Source: Saprospiraceae bacterium (GTDB taxonomy: Bacteria; Bacteroidota; Bacteroidia; Chitinophagales; Saprospiraceae). Taken from it: 64,000 nt of DNA. Under the pieces are notes generated by a model, which was not told the DNA's origin, did not search any database, and saw only the letters and a list, made by a program, of their open reading frames with translations. The position numbers were made by a program, and so were the translations under genes. Each line of letters starts with the position of its first letter. The stretch's first letter is position 1. The stretch lies in NCBI GenBank assembly GCA_016718205.1, contig JADKEB010000012.1:62001-126000 (forward strand). The letters are read 5' to 3'. This document shows positions 19,436-29,537 of the stretch, piece by piece.

Positions 19436-20845
19436 ATGAACAAACATTTATTTTCTCTGACCTTACTTGTATTTGCGGCTGTAAACATATCTTACAGTCA
19501 GTGTGAAACCTGGGTAGCAAAACCAACTCAGACAGACGCCGAAAATGCACACTCCATTTATAGACAAGCTTTGAAAGCAAAAGATTATCCCACGGCTTTT
19601 GAAAACTGGCAAACTGCATATAAACTTGCCCCGGCTGCTGATGGTAAAAGAGATTATCACTATACAGACGGTGTGGTCTTATACAAAGATCTTTTGACCA
19701 AAACAACTGATGATAAAGTGAAAGCCGATTATCACAAAAAAATTATTCAAATGTATGATCAGGCAATAGCATGTTATGTGTCAAAATCGATCACTACTAA
19801 AAACGCCACAGAAGAAGAAATGAAGTGGAGAATAGGATATCTGTATGGAAGAAAAGCAGCAGATATGTTCTACATCATCAACGCTCCTTATGAAGATGTA
19901 CTAGTTGCATTAGAAAAAACGATAGAATATTCAGGTGATAAAACGGAGTACACCATTTTTGACCCTTATGCACGAATTGTTGTATATGAGTTTAAAGAAA
20001 AAAGATTCCCTAAAGAAAAAGCAGTAGCTGTCTATAAAAGACTGCAGGAGATAGCTGAATATAATATCTCCAACAATGAGAAATTGTCAGAAGGCTATCA
20101 ACAAGCAAAAGCAAATATGGAAGGTACTTTTTCTGAAATAGAAAAAGACATCTTTGATTGTGAATATTTCAAGGAGAAACTGATACCTGAATATGAGGAA
20201 AATAAAGAAGATGTTCAGACTTTAAAAAGAGTTCTGGCAACTCTGAAATCACAAGGATGCACCAATGATGACCATGATATCATGAGACTTGATGCAGAGT
20301 GGAAAAAATATGCTACCACTGAGAATGCAAGACTTCAGGCCGAGTTTGAGGCCAACAATCCTGCAGCAGGGGCTAAAGCTGCATATGATGCTGGAAGATA
20401 TCATGAGGCTATCACTAAGTACAGACAGGCCATCGAAAGTGCCACTGACAATGATACAAAAGCTACAATGATGTTTGCAGTGGCTTCTATCGAATTCAGA
20501 AAGCTCAATCTGTATAGTCAGGCAAGAAGTACTGCTTATGCAGCTGCAAAATTAAAATCAGGTTATGGAAGACCTTACCTTCTGATAGGAGATATGTATG
20601 CTAAAACTGCAAGATCTTGTGGTGACGCATTCAACCAAAGACTTTGTATTCTGGCTGCAATGGATAAATATAATCAGGCAAAATCTGTAGAAGCTGCAAT
20701 TACGGCAGAAGCTAATGATAAGTTATCACACTTCTATGGCTCAGTTCCTGATAAATCAGAAGCATTTATGCGAGGATATTCAGAAGGTCAGACACTCAAC
20801 TGTGGTTGCTGGATCGGAGAGTCAGTGAGACTAAGAGTAAAATAA
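19436..20845 (+). CDS. Secreted TPR protein, paralogue 1
   Basis: 469 residues with a Sec signal peptide (LTLLVFAAVNISYSQ). TPR-like repeats occur near the N-terminus (ALKAKDYPTAFENWQTAYKL) and C-terminus (AYDAGRYHEAITKYRQAIE, then AAAKLKSGYGRPYLLIGDMY). Cysteines near the end (CGCWIGESV) are shared with the paralogue at 21086. Likely a periplasmic or outer-membrane scaffold. No precise function can be given. The promoter is probably that of the coaX cluster; a terminator follows. Confidence 0.6.
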   Translation: MNKHLFSLTLLVFAAVNISYSQCETWVAKPTQTDAENAHSIYRQALKAKDYPTAFENWQTAYKLAPAADGKRDYHYTDGVVLYKDLLTKTTDDKVKADYHKKIIQMYDQAIACYVSKSITTKNATEEEMKWRIGYLYGRKAADMFYIINAPYEDVLVALEKTIEYSGDKTEYTIFDPYARIVVYEFKEKRFPKEKAVAVYKRLQEIAEYNISNNEKLSEGYQQAKANMEGTFSEIEKDIFDCEYFKEKLIPEYEENKEDVQTLKRVLATLKSQGCTNDDHDIMRLDAEWKKYATTENARLQAEFEANNPAAGAKAAYDAGRYHEAITKYRQAIESATDNDTKATMMFAVASIEFRKLNLYSQARSTAYAAAKLKSGYGRPYLLIGDMYAKTARSCGDAFNQRLCILAAMDKYNQAKSVEAAITAEANDKLSHFYGSVPDKSEAFMRGYSEGQTLNCGCWIGESVRLRVK

Positions 20846-20928
20846 TTCCAAATTGGTTTATTTGTGACTATTTAGGATATACATAATTAAATACTTAAAG
20901 TTTTTTTTAGAACTGAAGATATATTAAA

Positions 20929-20960
20929 AAAGGGTAGCCTGCAATCAGGCTACCCTTTTT
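20929..20960 (+). terminator. Strong terminator after TPR paralogue 1
   Basis: A perfect 11-bp stem, AGGGTAGCCTG at 20931-20941 and CAGGCTACCCT at 20946-20956, has a 4-base loop, preceded by A and followed by T runs. It would work in both directions. Confidence 0.9.
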
Positions 20961-21085
20961 GATTCTACTTTTAACCCAAGTGAAAATAACCATGATTCAA
21001 GAATTTGTTTTATTTAGTTTTAGATCTTTAAGAAAATGTGACAATAGATAGATATTTTTGTCAGATATTTAAATCATGTATTAAT

Positions 21086-22525
21086 ATGACGAAGCTTATT
21101 ATAAACATTTTGACCGCTGTGATAGGATTGTGGATACTATCTTGCACTCCCAAGCTGGCAGATGTTAGACCTACAGACACACCCATGGTACCGCAAGAAA
21201 AGAAGGAACCTAAAGGACCTTGTATCACTTTTGATGATTTAGAGCCTCACGAGAAGGAGACAGCTGAATATGCTTTTGTTTTATATAAGGACTTTCTGAA
21301 AGCAAAAAACTATCAGGAAGCTATGCATTACTGGAAAATAGCCTACTTTATGGCACCCGGTTCCAACGGAAGGGCAAAAAACCACTTTGAAGATGGTGCA
21401 GGTATTTACAAACAATTGCATGATGGTACCAATGATATGTTTCTGAAAAGAAAATATGTAGATACTATCATGTCTATTTATGACAAAAAAAAGCAATGCT
21501 TTGGAGATGAGGCGTATATCAATGGACTCAAGGCATTTGATTACTATTACAATTATCCGGGCTATGTGGATGATGAGGCCATTTATAATTTATTTAAATC
21601 CAATTTTGATATCAAAGGGAAAAATGCTGATTATTTTGTGGTAAATCCGTTTACAAAGTTACTTTTTGACAGAGTCGTGGAGGGAAAAGTTTCTCAGGAT
21701 GAGGGTAGGAAATATGCTGATTTGATCTTCAAGACTATAGAAAATGGCTTATCGACATGTAAGGGGAAAATATGTGAAGCATGGCAGGTCATTAATGAGT
21801 ATGCACCTGCCAGATTAGAGGGATTGGAAGGTTTGGATGGATTTTACGGATGTGAATATTACACAAAAAAATATTACCCTATGTTTCAGGCCAATCCGGA
21901 CAGTTGTGATGTCATAAACCTGGTTTATGCCAGATTGCTGAGAGGTGGTTGTTTAAGCACCGATGCTAAAGTCACAGAACTCAAGCAGGTAAAATTAACC
22001 AAATGTTATGTTGCACCACCTGCATTGAGCTGTGCCGCTCAAGGAAATGAAGATTACTCACAGGGAAAATATTCGAATGCAGTAGAATCATATCAAAAAT
22101 GTATCGATCAGAGCAATGATAATGATACCAAAGCTAAATATATGCTACTGATCGCAAAAATTTATTACAGAGATTTGAGGAATTTTGCAAAATCCCGAAA
22201 ATTTGCTCTTGATGCTGCAAAATTAAAATCCGGTTGGGGAGAACCATATATGTTGATAGGCAATCTCTATGCATCCAGCGGTCCTATGTGTGGTACAGGG
22301 AGAGGCTGGGAAAGTCAGGTTGTCACTTGGCCCGCAATTGATATGTGGAACAAAGCAAAGAGTGTGGACCCTTCAGTCGCTAAAGAGGCCAGTGCACTTA
22401 TTAGCAGGTACTGGCAATTTATGCCATCAAAGGAAGACATATTCTTCAGAAACCTGAAAGCAGGAAGCAGTTATTTTGTACCTTGCTGGATTCAGGAAAG
22501 TACATCCATCAGAACATCTGATTGA
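21086..22525 (+). CDS. TPR lipoprotein, paralogue 2
   Basis: 479 residues from ATG 21086; the frame opens at GTG 21038 but the signal peptide MTKLIINILTAVIGLWILSC with lipobox cysteine decides for 21086. TPR-like segments: VLYKDFLKAKNYQEAMHYWK near the N-terminus, NEDYSQGKYSNAVESYQKC and AAKLKSGWGEPYMLIGNLY near the C-terminus. It shares this layout and the final PCWIQES with the gene just upstream, so the two arose by duplication; one is secreted and this one is lipid-anchored. Function unknown. Confidence 0.6.
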   Translation: MTKLIINILTAVIGLWILSCTPKLADVRPTDTPMVPQEKKEPKGPCITFDDLEPHEKETAEYAFVLYKDFLKAKNYQEAMHYWKIAYFMAPGSNGRAKNHFEDGAGIYKQLHDGTNDMFLKRKYVDTIMSIYDKKKQCFGDEAYINGLKAFDYYYNYPGYVDDEAIYNLFKSNFDIKGKNADYFVVNPFTKLLFDRVVEGKVSQDEGRKYADLIFKTIENGLSTCKGKICEAWQVINEYAPARLEGLEGLDGFYGCEYYTKKYYPMFQANPDSCDVINLVYARLLRGGCLSTDAKVTELKQVKLTKCYVAPPALSCAAQGNEDYSQGKYSNAVESYQKCIDQSNDNDTKAKYMLLIAKIYYRDLRNFAKSRKFALDAAKLKSGWGEPYMLIGNLYASSGPMCGTGRGWESQVVTWPAIDMWNKAKSVDPSVAKEASALISRYWQFMPSKEDIFFRNLKAGSSYFVPCWIQESTSIRTSD

Positions 22526-22539
22526 TAGCTTTTCGTTTG

Positions 22540-22742
22540 TCAAAGTCTTATCTGACTTTGACGGAACCCATCGTACGGTCTTTGACCGTTTAAAAAATAT
22601 AATCCTTGGTCATAGACCGATAGATAACTGACCTAAAGTCTTACTTGACTTTGACGGAACCTATCGAACGGTCTTTGCCGGTTGAAAAATAAACTCTCCG
22701 GTCATTAGACCGGCAGAAACTGTCCTAGAGTCTATGACTTTG
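22540..22742. repeat. Tandem hairpin repeat, 2 full units and a partial third
   Basis: Two imperfect units of about 93 and 92 bases (22540-22632, 22633-22724) are followed by the first 18 bases of a third (22725-22742). Each unit begins with AAAGTC...GACTTT and continues with ACGGAACC and the hairpins CGGTCTTTG(A)CCG and GGTCAT(T)AGACCG. The array sits between the convergent ends of the TPR lipoprotein and porZ genes. Confidence 0.8.
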
Positions 22743-22853
22743 TACAATGGCATTTTTCTTGATACTGAAATTGACAATGGTATTCAAATCTACCGCTTCC
22801 TAATTTACGAGAAGTCTGGTGTTCTGAAAGTATTGAGGGATAAATATCAGCTA

Positions 22854-25172
22854 CTATCTTACAATCAGAATTTTTGTAACATAAGCGTCAGCTGATGCAG
22901 AAATGTTTTCACTGGCACTAAAGACAAGATAAACTCCGGATGCTGCACTGACTCCATTGTAGTCTTTGCCATCCCAGATAGCCTGACCACCCAGGGCTTT
23001 TGTTTCATAGACCAATTTGCCGCTGATATCTGTGATTTTTACGTTGGCATCCCTGACCAATCCTTTGATGGCTATAGGTCCTAGATAGTCCGGTCTGACA
23101 GGATTAGGGTATGCATATACATCGTCTGTATGAGTTCGGGACCAACCTGATGTTTGAGTTTTATAAGACTGTATGCCCACTGGTGTGATGATAAACATTT
23201 CTCCGGTTGCCGGATTAAAACCGAGGTCAGAAATTTTATTGTCTATGAGAGGACTGTTTTTTGTATCAAATTTCATTTGTGCTATGATACCATCAGGTGA
23301 CTGGACAAAAATGCCATTTCTGGTGCCAAGCCACTTTCTGTTTGCTCCATCTACCTCCATACTCAGGATATCTTCATCTCTGAGAAGGGGAGCCGGAATT
23401 CCTTCGACCACCACTTTTCGTGTATTTCCTTTACAGTTTTCACTAAAAGGGTCTCCGCAGTCAAACACTACAGGTCCCTGATCAGTACCGACCCATACAC
23501 TACCATCATGATCCACCATGATACTATTGACCTTTGAGCCTTTGATTTCACTATTGTTTCTGCTGATAAACCGCGTTTTGTCATCAGTAGGATCGGCAAT
23601 CTTCGGACCTTCATTATAGACCAGTACCCCACCACCTACACCGGCTACTACGATCCATTTATTGCCCGATTTATCTATTGCTATTTCAGCCAGAGACTTG
23701 GGACCGGGCACCTGAAAACTATGCCATGTATCGTCTTTTGTTTTTACAACAAGGGGCTTTTCTGCCCCAAAATTGGAGATCCACAAATGGCTGTTTTTGT
23801 CAAAAGTAAGTCCGGCAATCCTGGTCCTGGCTTCGTCGCCGATGACTTTACCGAGGATGCTATTGTCTTTGTTCCAGTGTTTTATCTGTTTTGTTTCTTC
23901 ATTATACAGCAAGATGCCATTATAATAGCTTCCCAGGTATACTTCAGGTGCTGAAGGATGAGGAGCAAGAGTGAAAAGATGAAAAAACTCCTTATTAAAA
24001 ATGTCGGGTATCTCTTTATCTCCAAAATTTTGCCATTTATTGTCGTCCAAAGTGTAATATCCAAACCTTGTAAATTTGTAGGTATAATCATCCGTCACAC
24101 CTCCGGAACCAAAATAGGCTTTGTTTTTTTTAAACCTGACATGGCTCGCCTCATTGCTAAACGGTACCTGATACTGTAGTCTTTTACATGCTCCTGTGGT
24201 TTTGCCTTCTGTATACCGGATAGGATCCCACGAGTCGGCATACCACACCCGTCCTTTTTCATCCTCCACAGCATATACTCCTCTATTGACACAATCAGGA
24301 GGCCTTTCGGATGTGATTTCATCCTGATTGATAAATATCGTTTTTGTATTGAAGTTTTTTTCAACACCCACCATGATTTGTGTGCCATCGTCAGAGATAT
24401 ATTTTATCACTTCGAACGCATCAGAAGGCGTATATACAACTTTAAATTTTCCATCTGACGTGGATTTATACACTTTATTTTCGATAAGTGCATATAAGCT
24501 ATTAAACTTGACCGCCAGTGATCTGACATCATATGACTGAGGCAAACCTTTATCGGCCGGTATTTGTTGCCAAATGCTAAAATCTGTCAGATTGGTTCCT
24601 TTCCGTGCTACACTATAAAGGCCTTCTTCTGTACCGGCATATACCATTCCATTGTAGATGGCTACCGACAAGACTTTGAGCTGCGTAAATGTAGTAGACG
24701 GGAATTCCAATTTTTTAAGATCTAAACCCAATACTCCGAAATCTGTGGCAATAAATGCATCCCCGGTATCTGCAATGAAGATGTCATTTATCGTTTTACT
24801 GCCTAGAATGGATGTATTGAGTTTTATAAACGGCAGATTGTATACCTCACTTTCACTTTTTATGATATCTATAGTATTGTCGACGTATACTATGATCAAT
24901 TGTTTGTTGGCTTTGTCATAATACAGCTGGCTCACATTTACGTCTGTAATGCCATCTTCTTTGGATATAAATTTTACCGAAAGGTCGTCTTTTGAAATCG
25001 TAAACATCCCTTTATCGGATGCATAGATGATGTTTTTGTCACTTTGAGTGACTCTTTTGCCTTCCTTGTAGGATAAGTGAGACATCCACTGACCGATAGA
25101 AAGATTGGACTGTGCAAATGTAGTGACCGACCCAACTATCATCAAAAAATGGAGTAAAAAACGGTAGGTCAT
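22854..25172 (-). CDS. porZ: T9SS surface protein PorZ (double beta-propeller with CTD)
   Basis: PorZ is part of the type IX attachment complex and supplies A-LPS to the sortase PorU. 772 residues: signal peptide (SVTTFAQ), the IGQWMSHLSYKEGKRV start typical of PorZ, then two propeller domains built of two-component-regulator-propeller blades (for example IMVDHDGSVWVGTDQGPVVF and GTRNGIFV), and a C-terminal T9SS type A sorting domain from about residue 690 (YPNPV, VKITDISGKLVYE, GVYLVF). The single copy, length and domain order favour PorZ over an ordinary propeller protein. nadD and dnaN lie upstream on the same strand. Confidence 0.85.
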   Translation of the reverse strand: MTYRFLLHFLMIVGSVTTFAQSNLSIGQWMSHLSYKEGKRVTQSDKNIIYASDKGMFTISKDDLSVKFISKEDGITDVNVSQLYYDKANKQLIIVYVDNTIDIIKSESEVYNLPFIKLNTSILGSKTINDIFIADTGDAFIATDFGVLGLDLKKLEFPSTTFTQLKVLSVAIYNGMVYAGTEEGLYSVARKGTNLTDFSIWQQIPADKGLPQSYDVRSLAVKFNSLYALIENKVYKSTSDGKFKVVYTPSDAFEVIKYISDDGTQIMVGVEKNFNTKTIFINQDEITSERPPDCVNRGVYAVEDEKGRVWYADSWDPIRYTEGKTTGACKRLQYQVPFSNEASHVRFKKNKAYFGSGGVTDDYTYKFTRFGYYTLDDNKWQNFGDKEIPDIFNKEFFHLFTLAPHPSAPEVYLGSYYNGILLYNEETKQIKHWNKDNSILGKVIGDEARTRIAGLTFDKNSHLWISNFGAEKPLVVKTKDDTWHSFQVPGPKSLAEIAIDKSGNKWIVVAGVGGGVLVYNEGPKIADPTDDKTRFISRNNSEIKGSKVNSIMVDHDGSVWVGTDQGPVVFDCGDPFSENCKGNTRKVVVEGIPAPLLRDEDILSMEVDGANRKWLGTRNGIFVQSPDGIIAQMKFDTKNSPLIDNKISDLGFNPATGEMFIITPVGIQSYKTQTSGWSRTHTDDVYAYPNPVRPDYLGPIAIKGLVRDANVKITDISGKLVYETKALGGQAIWDGKDYNGVSAASGVYLVFSASENISASADAYVTKILIVR

Positions 25173-25272
25173 AAAGTGGTCGATGTTTCGTTTAAATAGT
25201 TAAATCATAATGCAAAAATGATGAATTTTATTGCCCATTTTATCTTTTCTGTTTAGATTCTTAACAAAAGTA

Positions 25273-25854
25273 TTATGCTTTTCTATACATAGTAGAGTGT
25301 TGCAGATAGTCAAATACGGCATCCGGAACAAGATATCTGATAGATTTTTTGTTTTTTAAAGCATCTCTGATAAATGTCGCTGAAATATCGAGGAGTGGTG
25401 CTTCTATCACTTTGATATTTTCCAAATGTTCGAATTTTGAAATATCAGAATCTGACCGTTTGTACACAAAAATCTCATAATCACGGAGAAGTTTTTCTGC
25501 ATTTTTCCATTTTTCGATACTTTCAAGACTATCTCCACCCATGATCAGAGCAAAGGTTTTGTCTGGATATTTTTCTTTCAGGAAAGCAAGGGTATCAATG
25601 GTATATGAAGGTGTCGGCAAAAAAAACTCTACATTGGAAGCTTTTATTTTGGTATTGTCACCTATGGCAAGCTGTACTAAATGAAATCTGTCATTGTCAT
25701 TTGCCAGAGAAGTTTTGTTTTTCAACGGATTGTGAGGACTGACCACCATCCATATCTGGCTTAAGTCGGTATATTCTGCAAGATGATTGGCTATGATCAT
25801 GTGTCCTACATGTACAGGATTGAAGGAACCAAAAAATAAGCCAACCTTTGTCAT
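25273..25854 (-). CDS. nadD: Nicotinate-nucleotide adenylyltransferase
   Basis: Forms NaAD from NaMN and ATP in NAD synthesis. Nucleotidyltransferase signature GLFFGSFNPVHVGHMIIAN with the HVGH motif at the N-terminus, VVSPHNPLK, and a C-terminal ISATFIRDAL (ISSTxIR motif) followed by YLVPDAVFDYL. 193 residues is normal. It starts 7 bases after dnaN. Confidence 0.96.
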   Translation of the reverse strand: MTKVGLFFGSFNPVHVGHMIIANHLAEYTDLSQIWMVVSPHNPLKNKTSLANDNDRFHLVQLAIGDNTKIKASNVEFFLPTPSYTIDTLAFLKEKYPDKTFALIMGGDSLESIEKWKNAEKLLRDYEIFVYKRSDSDISKFEHLENIKVIEAPLLDISATFIRDALKNKKSIRYLVPDAVFDYLQHSTMYRKA

Positions 25855-25861
25855 ACACAGA

Positions 25862-26974
25862 TTAGTTACCCATCATCACCGGCATCACCAGCATAAGAAG
25901 GTTTTCATCTGCTTCCTGATCGGTAGGAACGAGGATACCGGCGCGGCTTGGGGTAGAAAGCAGCAGCTTCACTTCATCGGTTTCAAGGACCATCAGCATC
26001 TCACTCAAAAACTTAGCATTGAAGCCTATGGTCATAGGATCACCTGAGTAGTTGCAACTCAATTGTTCTGTGGCTTCATTGGAAAAATCAAGATCCTGAG
26101 CAGAAATGGTCATGCTCTTTTCAGTAAGATTGAGCAGTACCTGATTGGTAGATTTATTGGCATAAATGGCGATCCTTTTGAGGGAGTTCAGGAAGTCTTT
26201 TCTATTGATGAAAGTTTCAAAAGGATTTTCCACAGGAATGACTGCATTGTACTCCGGATATTTGGAATCGATCAGCCTGCAGATGATTTTTGTACGACCA
26301 AAGCTGAAGAAGATATTGGCCTTGTTGAAGCTGATAGTCACATCACATTCTTCAGAAAAGGCATTTTTGATCAGATTTAGTCCTTTTTTGGGTACTATCA
26401 GTGATCTGGTAATATCTGTTTTTAAGTTGCCAAGTGTATATTTTACGAGTTTGTGGGCATCAGTGGCCACAAAGTGCATTTTGGTAAAATCAATCTGAAT
26501 CAGTACACCTGTCATAGCGAGTCTGAGCTCGTCATTACTGGTAGCAAAAACAGTATTGAGTATGCCTTTCTGTATTTTTTTTGAAGGCAAAGTGAGGGTC
26601 TCCACATCATCCTCTTCCGGAGGTGTAGGAAAGTCATCAGCAAGGTCACCTGACAATTTATATACCCCAAACGCTGACAATATCTTCACGCCTCTATTTT
26701 CGTCTACCGCGATAGTGATAGGTTGTTCCGGTAATGCTTTGAGTGTTTCAAGCAGCATTTTGGCCGGTATGGCGATGATACCATCTTCGTCAGATGTCAC
26801 ATCTACGTGAGTGACTATGGTGGTTTCAAGGTTGGTGGATGTGATGGTGAGCACATTGTCCTTTACATCAAACAAATAGTCTTCCATGATCGGAAGTACA
26901 GGATTTGGGTTGATGGCTCCGGATGCTATATTTAATTGTTTTAATAAATCTGCTGATGATACTTCAAATCTCAT
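25862..26974 (-). CDS. dnaN: DNA polymerase III beta subunit (sliding clamp)
   Basis: 370 residues, the usual clamp size, starting MRFEVSSADLLKQLNIASGAI and ending MLVMPVMM, where the clamp's C-terminal MPMR-like motif is expected. An AGAGGA ribosome-binding site lies just upstream. dnaA is not adjacent here, as is usual in Bacteroidota. It is followed closely by nadD. Confidence 0.97.
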   Translation of the reverse strand: MRFEVSSADLLKQLNIASGAINPNPVLPIMEDYLFDVKDNVLTITSTNLETTIVTHVDVTSDEDGIIAIPAKMLLETLKALPEQPITIAVDENRGVKILSAFGVYKLSGDLADDFPTPPEEDDVETLTLPSKKIQKGILNTVFATSNDELRLAMTGVLIQIDFTKMHFVATDAHKLVKYTLGNLKTDITRSLIVPKKGLNLIKNAFSEECDVTISFNKANIFFSFGRTKIICRLIDSKYPEYNAVIPVENPFETFINRKDFLNSLKRIAIYANKSTNQVLLNLTEKSMTISAQDLDFSNEATEQLSCNYSGDPMTIGFNAKFLSEMLMVLETDEVKLLLSTPSRAGILVPTDQEADENLLMLVMPVMMGN

Positions 26975-27215
26975 TTTGTCCTCTTTTTAGTGTGTCGACA
27001 TACCCGTTTATCTGTATTGAAATGCAGAAGAATGGTAAATGTCTTCATTTAAGATCACAAATATATGCATTATCTGTAAAATAGCATAATCATTTGAAAC
27101 AGAATGTTTGGTTTTTATCTTTACTTGATCAGCATAACAAATAGAAGTCTAAAAACATTTACAACATTAAGCTTAAAACTTTCCTGAATTTGACAGAGTT
27201 GTAATAGTCAAATAA

Positions 27216-27238
27216 AGCACAAGTTGCCAACTTGTGCT
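27216..27238. repeat. 23-base odd palindrome
   Basis: AGCACAAGTTG, one C, then CAACTTGTGCT: 11 perfectly paired bases on each side. A related hairpin lies at 29157-29177. Confidence 0.85.
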
Positions 27239-28478
27239 AGCAGGGGTGGGCAAGAGGCCTGAAACTGAACATAAAAATTTATTTGAAAGGAGGCAGGATT
27301 TCTAAAAATAAAACAGGGTTTGTTTTTAATACACATAGACAAAGGAGATATAAATCGTGGAAAATTTTATTAGTTAGGTTGAAGAACGCGGTTTGATTAT
27401 GGAAAAGGGTTTGTTAGTTTTGGATTAACGGGGGTTTTTTTGGCAAAATAGCATTTTGCGACCCAGACAAAGTTGATTTTTAAAGGTTTTCCGCCTGCGG
27501 AGATTTCAACATTTCTCTTTGGAGAGGTAACCATGTAAAACTTAAATTGTTTAAAGGAACTTCCTATGGTAAAATGAGAGTAATCCAAGATTAATTTATT
27601 TTATTCCTGATTTTACATAAATAAAATGCAATGAAAGATTTGTGGTGTATAGGGTCTTGATACAGCAACTCATATTTTGTGAGCCTTTAGTTTGGTTTTA
27701 GCGCTAATGAATGTTTTTTTCTAAACTGCTAAATGCAGTAAAAGGATGTAAAAGGATGAGTTGTATAAGTAGCTTTGAAATCAACTGATACACATCTACC
27801 ACGGTTTATATGCTTATGTCCAAAATGGACTCTCTGTCGTTTTGTGTTCCTTTCTTCAAGTTGATAAGAAAACTTTGGTATCACTGTCTGGTCAGAGAAG
27901 GTACTTCCCCTGAAGATTGTAAAATCAAATCAGATACTCCTGTAAGATTTTTATGCTGATATATGGCTGTATATGACTGGATCTTTTGCTTCCCTTGATT
28001 GTTCATTAGCTGTTTGATGATTCATATCTTAAAAGACTTGTGATTGCTTTTGTAGTTTATATTATAGTTTGCTCGAGTCAGCATATGTATTATAAGCTGG
28101 TGCACTTCCGTTTTATTTTACCTGGCGCTTGGGAAATAGCCTTCAGCATGCCTCCTCTGTTGAGTAGTTGTGATTGGTCAGTTGAATAAAGGAATTTGTA
28201 GTCTTTACTGATCTTTGTTTTTAATTTAAATAAAAAGACCAAACACACATCCTTCCCCACCACACTGTTTGCCTCTGTCCCTAACGTCTCTCTTGTCTGA
28301 TGATCGGTACTGATGTGGCTACGAGCAGGATAATCCATACTGCGTGATGCATAGTACGATCTCTCCCATACACTGGCTCGTTTTGACACAAGTGTGTTTC
28401 GGCATCATATGATGCGACTGGAACGATAAACTAAAATACACCACAGGACAGCGCTTTGATATTATGAAAAATTAACCT

Positions 28479-28580
28479 TATCTTTGCCTTTGTACAGCGA
28501 CGTACACCCAGGGTCTGTAGCTCCCGGCCTGCCTGCATGTCTTGGCAGGCAGGAGCACAAATGCAGGCTCTCTTTTTGTT
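28479..28580 (+). ncRNA. Possible small structured RNA with its own promoter
   Basis: A promoter of the Bacteroidota type is complete here: TTG at 28456-28458, a 20-base spacer and TATCTTTG at 28479-28486. The predicted transcript (from about 28493) is GC-rich against its surroundings. It can form TGTAC/GTACA (28491-28506), the perfect 9-bp stem CCTGCCTGC/GCAGGCAGG (28528-28553) and GAGC/GCTC ending in a T-rich run from about 28571. No coding frame fits. It could equally be a REP-like element behind a chance promoter. Confidence 0.3.
28528..28553. repeat. Perfect 9-bp inverted repeat
   Basis: CCTGCCTGC at 28528-28536 and GCAGGCAGG at 28545-28553 around an 8-base loop; the flanking GCT and AGC can extend the stem. 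Part of the possible small RNA. Confidence 0.85.
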
Positions 28581-29050
28581 TTTTCTTGCAAGATAAAACA
28601 AGTCTTTGAGCCATAACGGCATCTTTCAAAATTTCTTCTGACTTTCCTGTATTTTTTGTTCGTTTATGCCTGAGAGATACAGTACCGTGGTACTATATGT
28701 ATCAGGATTTCTTAAATTTTTGCAATCCGTTGAAAATATGAATTAATAGACGACTACACTTCTGAGCCATCAACAATAATACGTGTATAGCAGCAGCACA
28801 AACTACTGAGCACAATTAATTTTTTGCAATGATTATCTACACAGCTGAAACTGCGACATCATCATCCAAAAAAATCAATCAAAAATGATTTATATATCAT
28901 CCCTGATCTTCCAAACTTAATTTTTCAACGGGTGCAATTTTTATCAGCAATGTCCTATTCTCTTTTACCTATTCACCAGATGGACATTGTTAATATATCG
29001 TAAAGATATGGTTTATTATGTAATCACACAAGGGTTTTGCCGATTTATTT

Positions 29051-29084
<34 letters not shown>

Positions 29085-29156
29085 ATATCAATGTGTTATG
29101 TTTGATTTGATTTTATGCAAAAAATTGAAGATGCAAAAAAATACTTGTGGAATAAT

Positions 29157-29177
29157 CCACAGGTTGCAAACTTGTGG
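29157..29177. repeat. Hairpin similar to the one at 27216
   Basis: CCACAGGTT, GCA, AACTTGTGG: a 9-bp stem with one G-T pair. The core ACAAGTTGC/ACTTGTG resembles the palindrome 1.9 kb away, so both may be members of a dispersed repeat family. Confidence 0.7.
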
Positions 29178-29470
29178 GGGATTTTCCGGATTGAATTTTC
29201 AGGAACATGAGGCTATAAACTTTGAAATAATGAATAGCATACGATGGCAAATTTAAACCTTTAATGAAGCTGAGATTAAGACAGAGGTTAACATTTAATT
29301 GATAATCAATAATTTAAACAACCCTCTGCAACTCATAAATAACTAACCAAATCACCCGAGCACCTGATCACCTTTCACCTGATAGGTCAAATCCGGTTCA
29401 TTTGGTTTCCACCTGGTATTCCAAACCTATTCCGGTAATTGGTCAGGAGATGAAGAAACTTTCATTCTTT

Positions 29471-29484
29471 ATGACTACAATCAT
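29471..29484 (+). promoter_or_regulatory. Crp/Fnr-type operator upstream of the nos operon
   Basis: ATGACTACAATCAT is a 4-6-4 palindrome (ATGA, six bases, TCAT), the layout of Fnr/Dnr/NnrR boxes (TTGA, six, TCAA). It is flanked by TTT and AAA. A TTTG that fits a -7 element starts at 29511, 26 bases after the box, and the first gene starts at 29538. The same box and spacing occur before the fasciclin gene (42761-42774) and, in weaker form, before the crp gene (45044-45057). Confidence 0.65.
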
Positions 29485-29537
29485 AAATGATTTTATATGC
29501 AAATCCCACCTTTGTGCCAAAATAAAATCATTCAAAA

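Noticed and set aside
28655..28710. CTGAGAGATAC-like TPP riboswitch
   Set aside because: Only the short CTGAGA piece fits; the other conserved TPP helices and a thiamine gene are absent.
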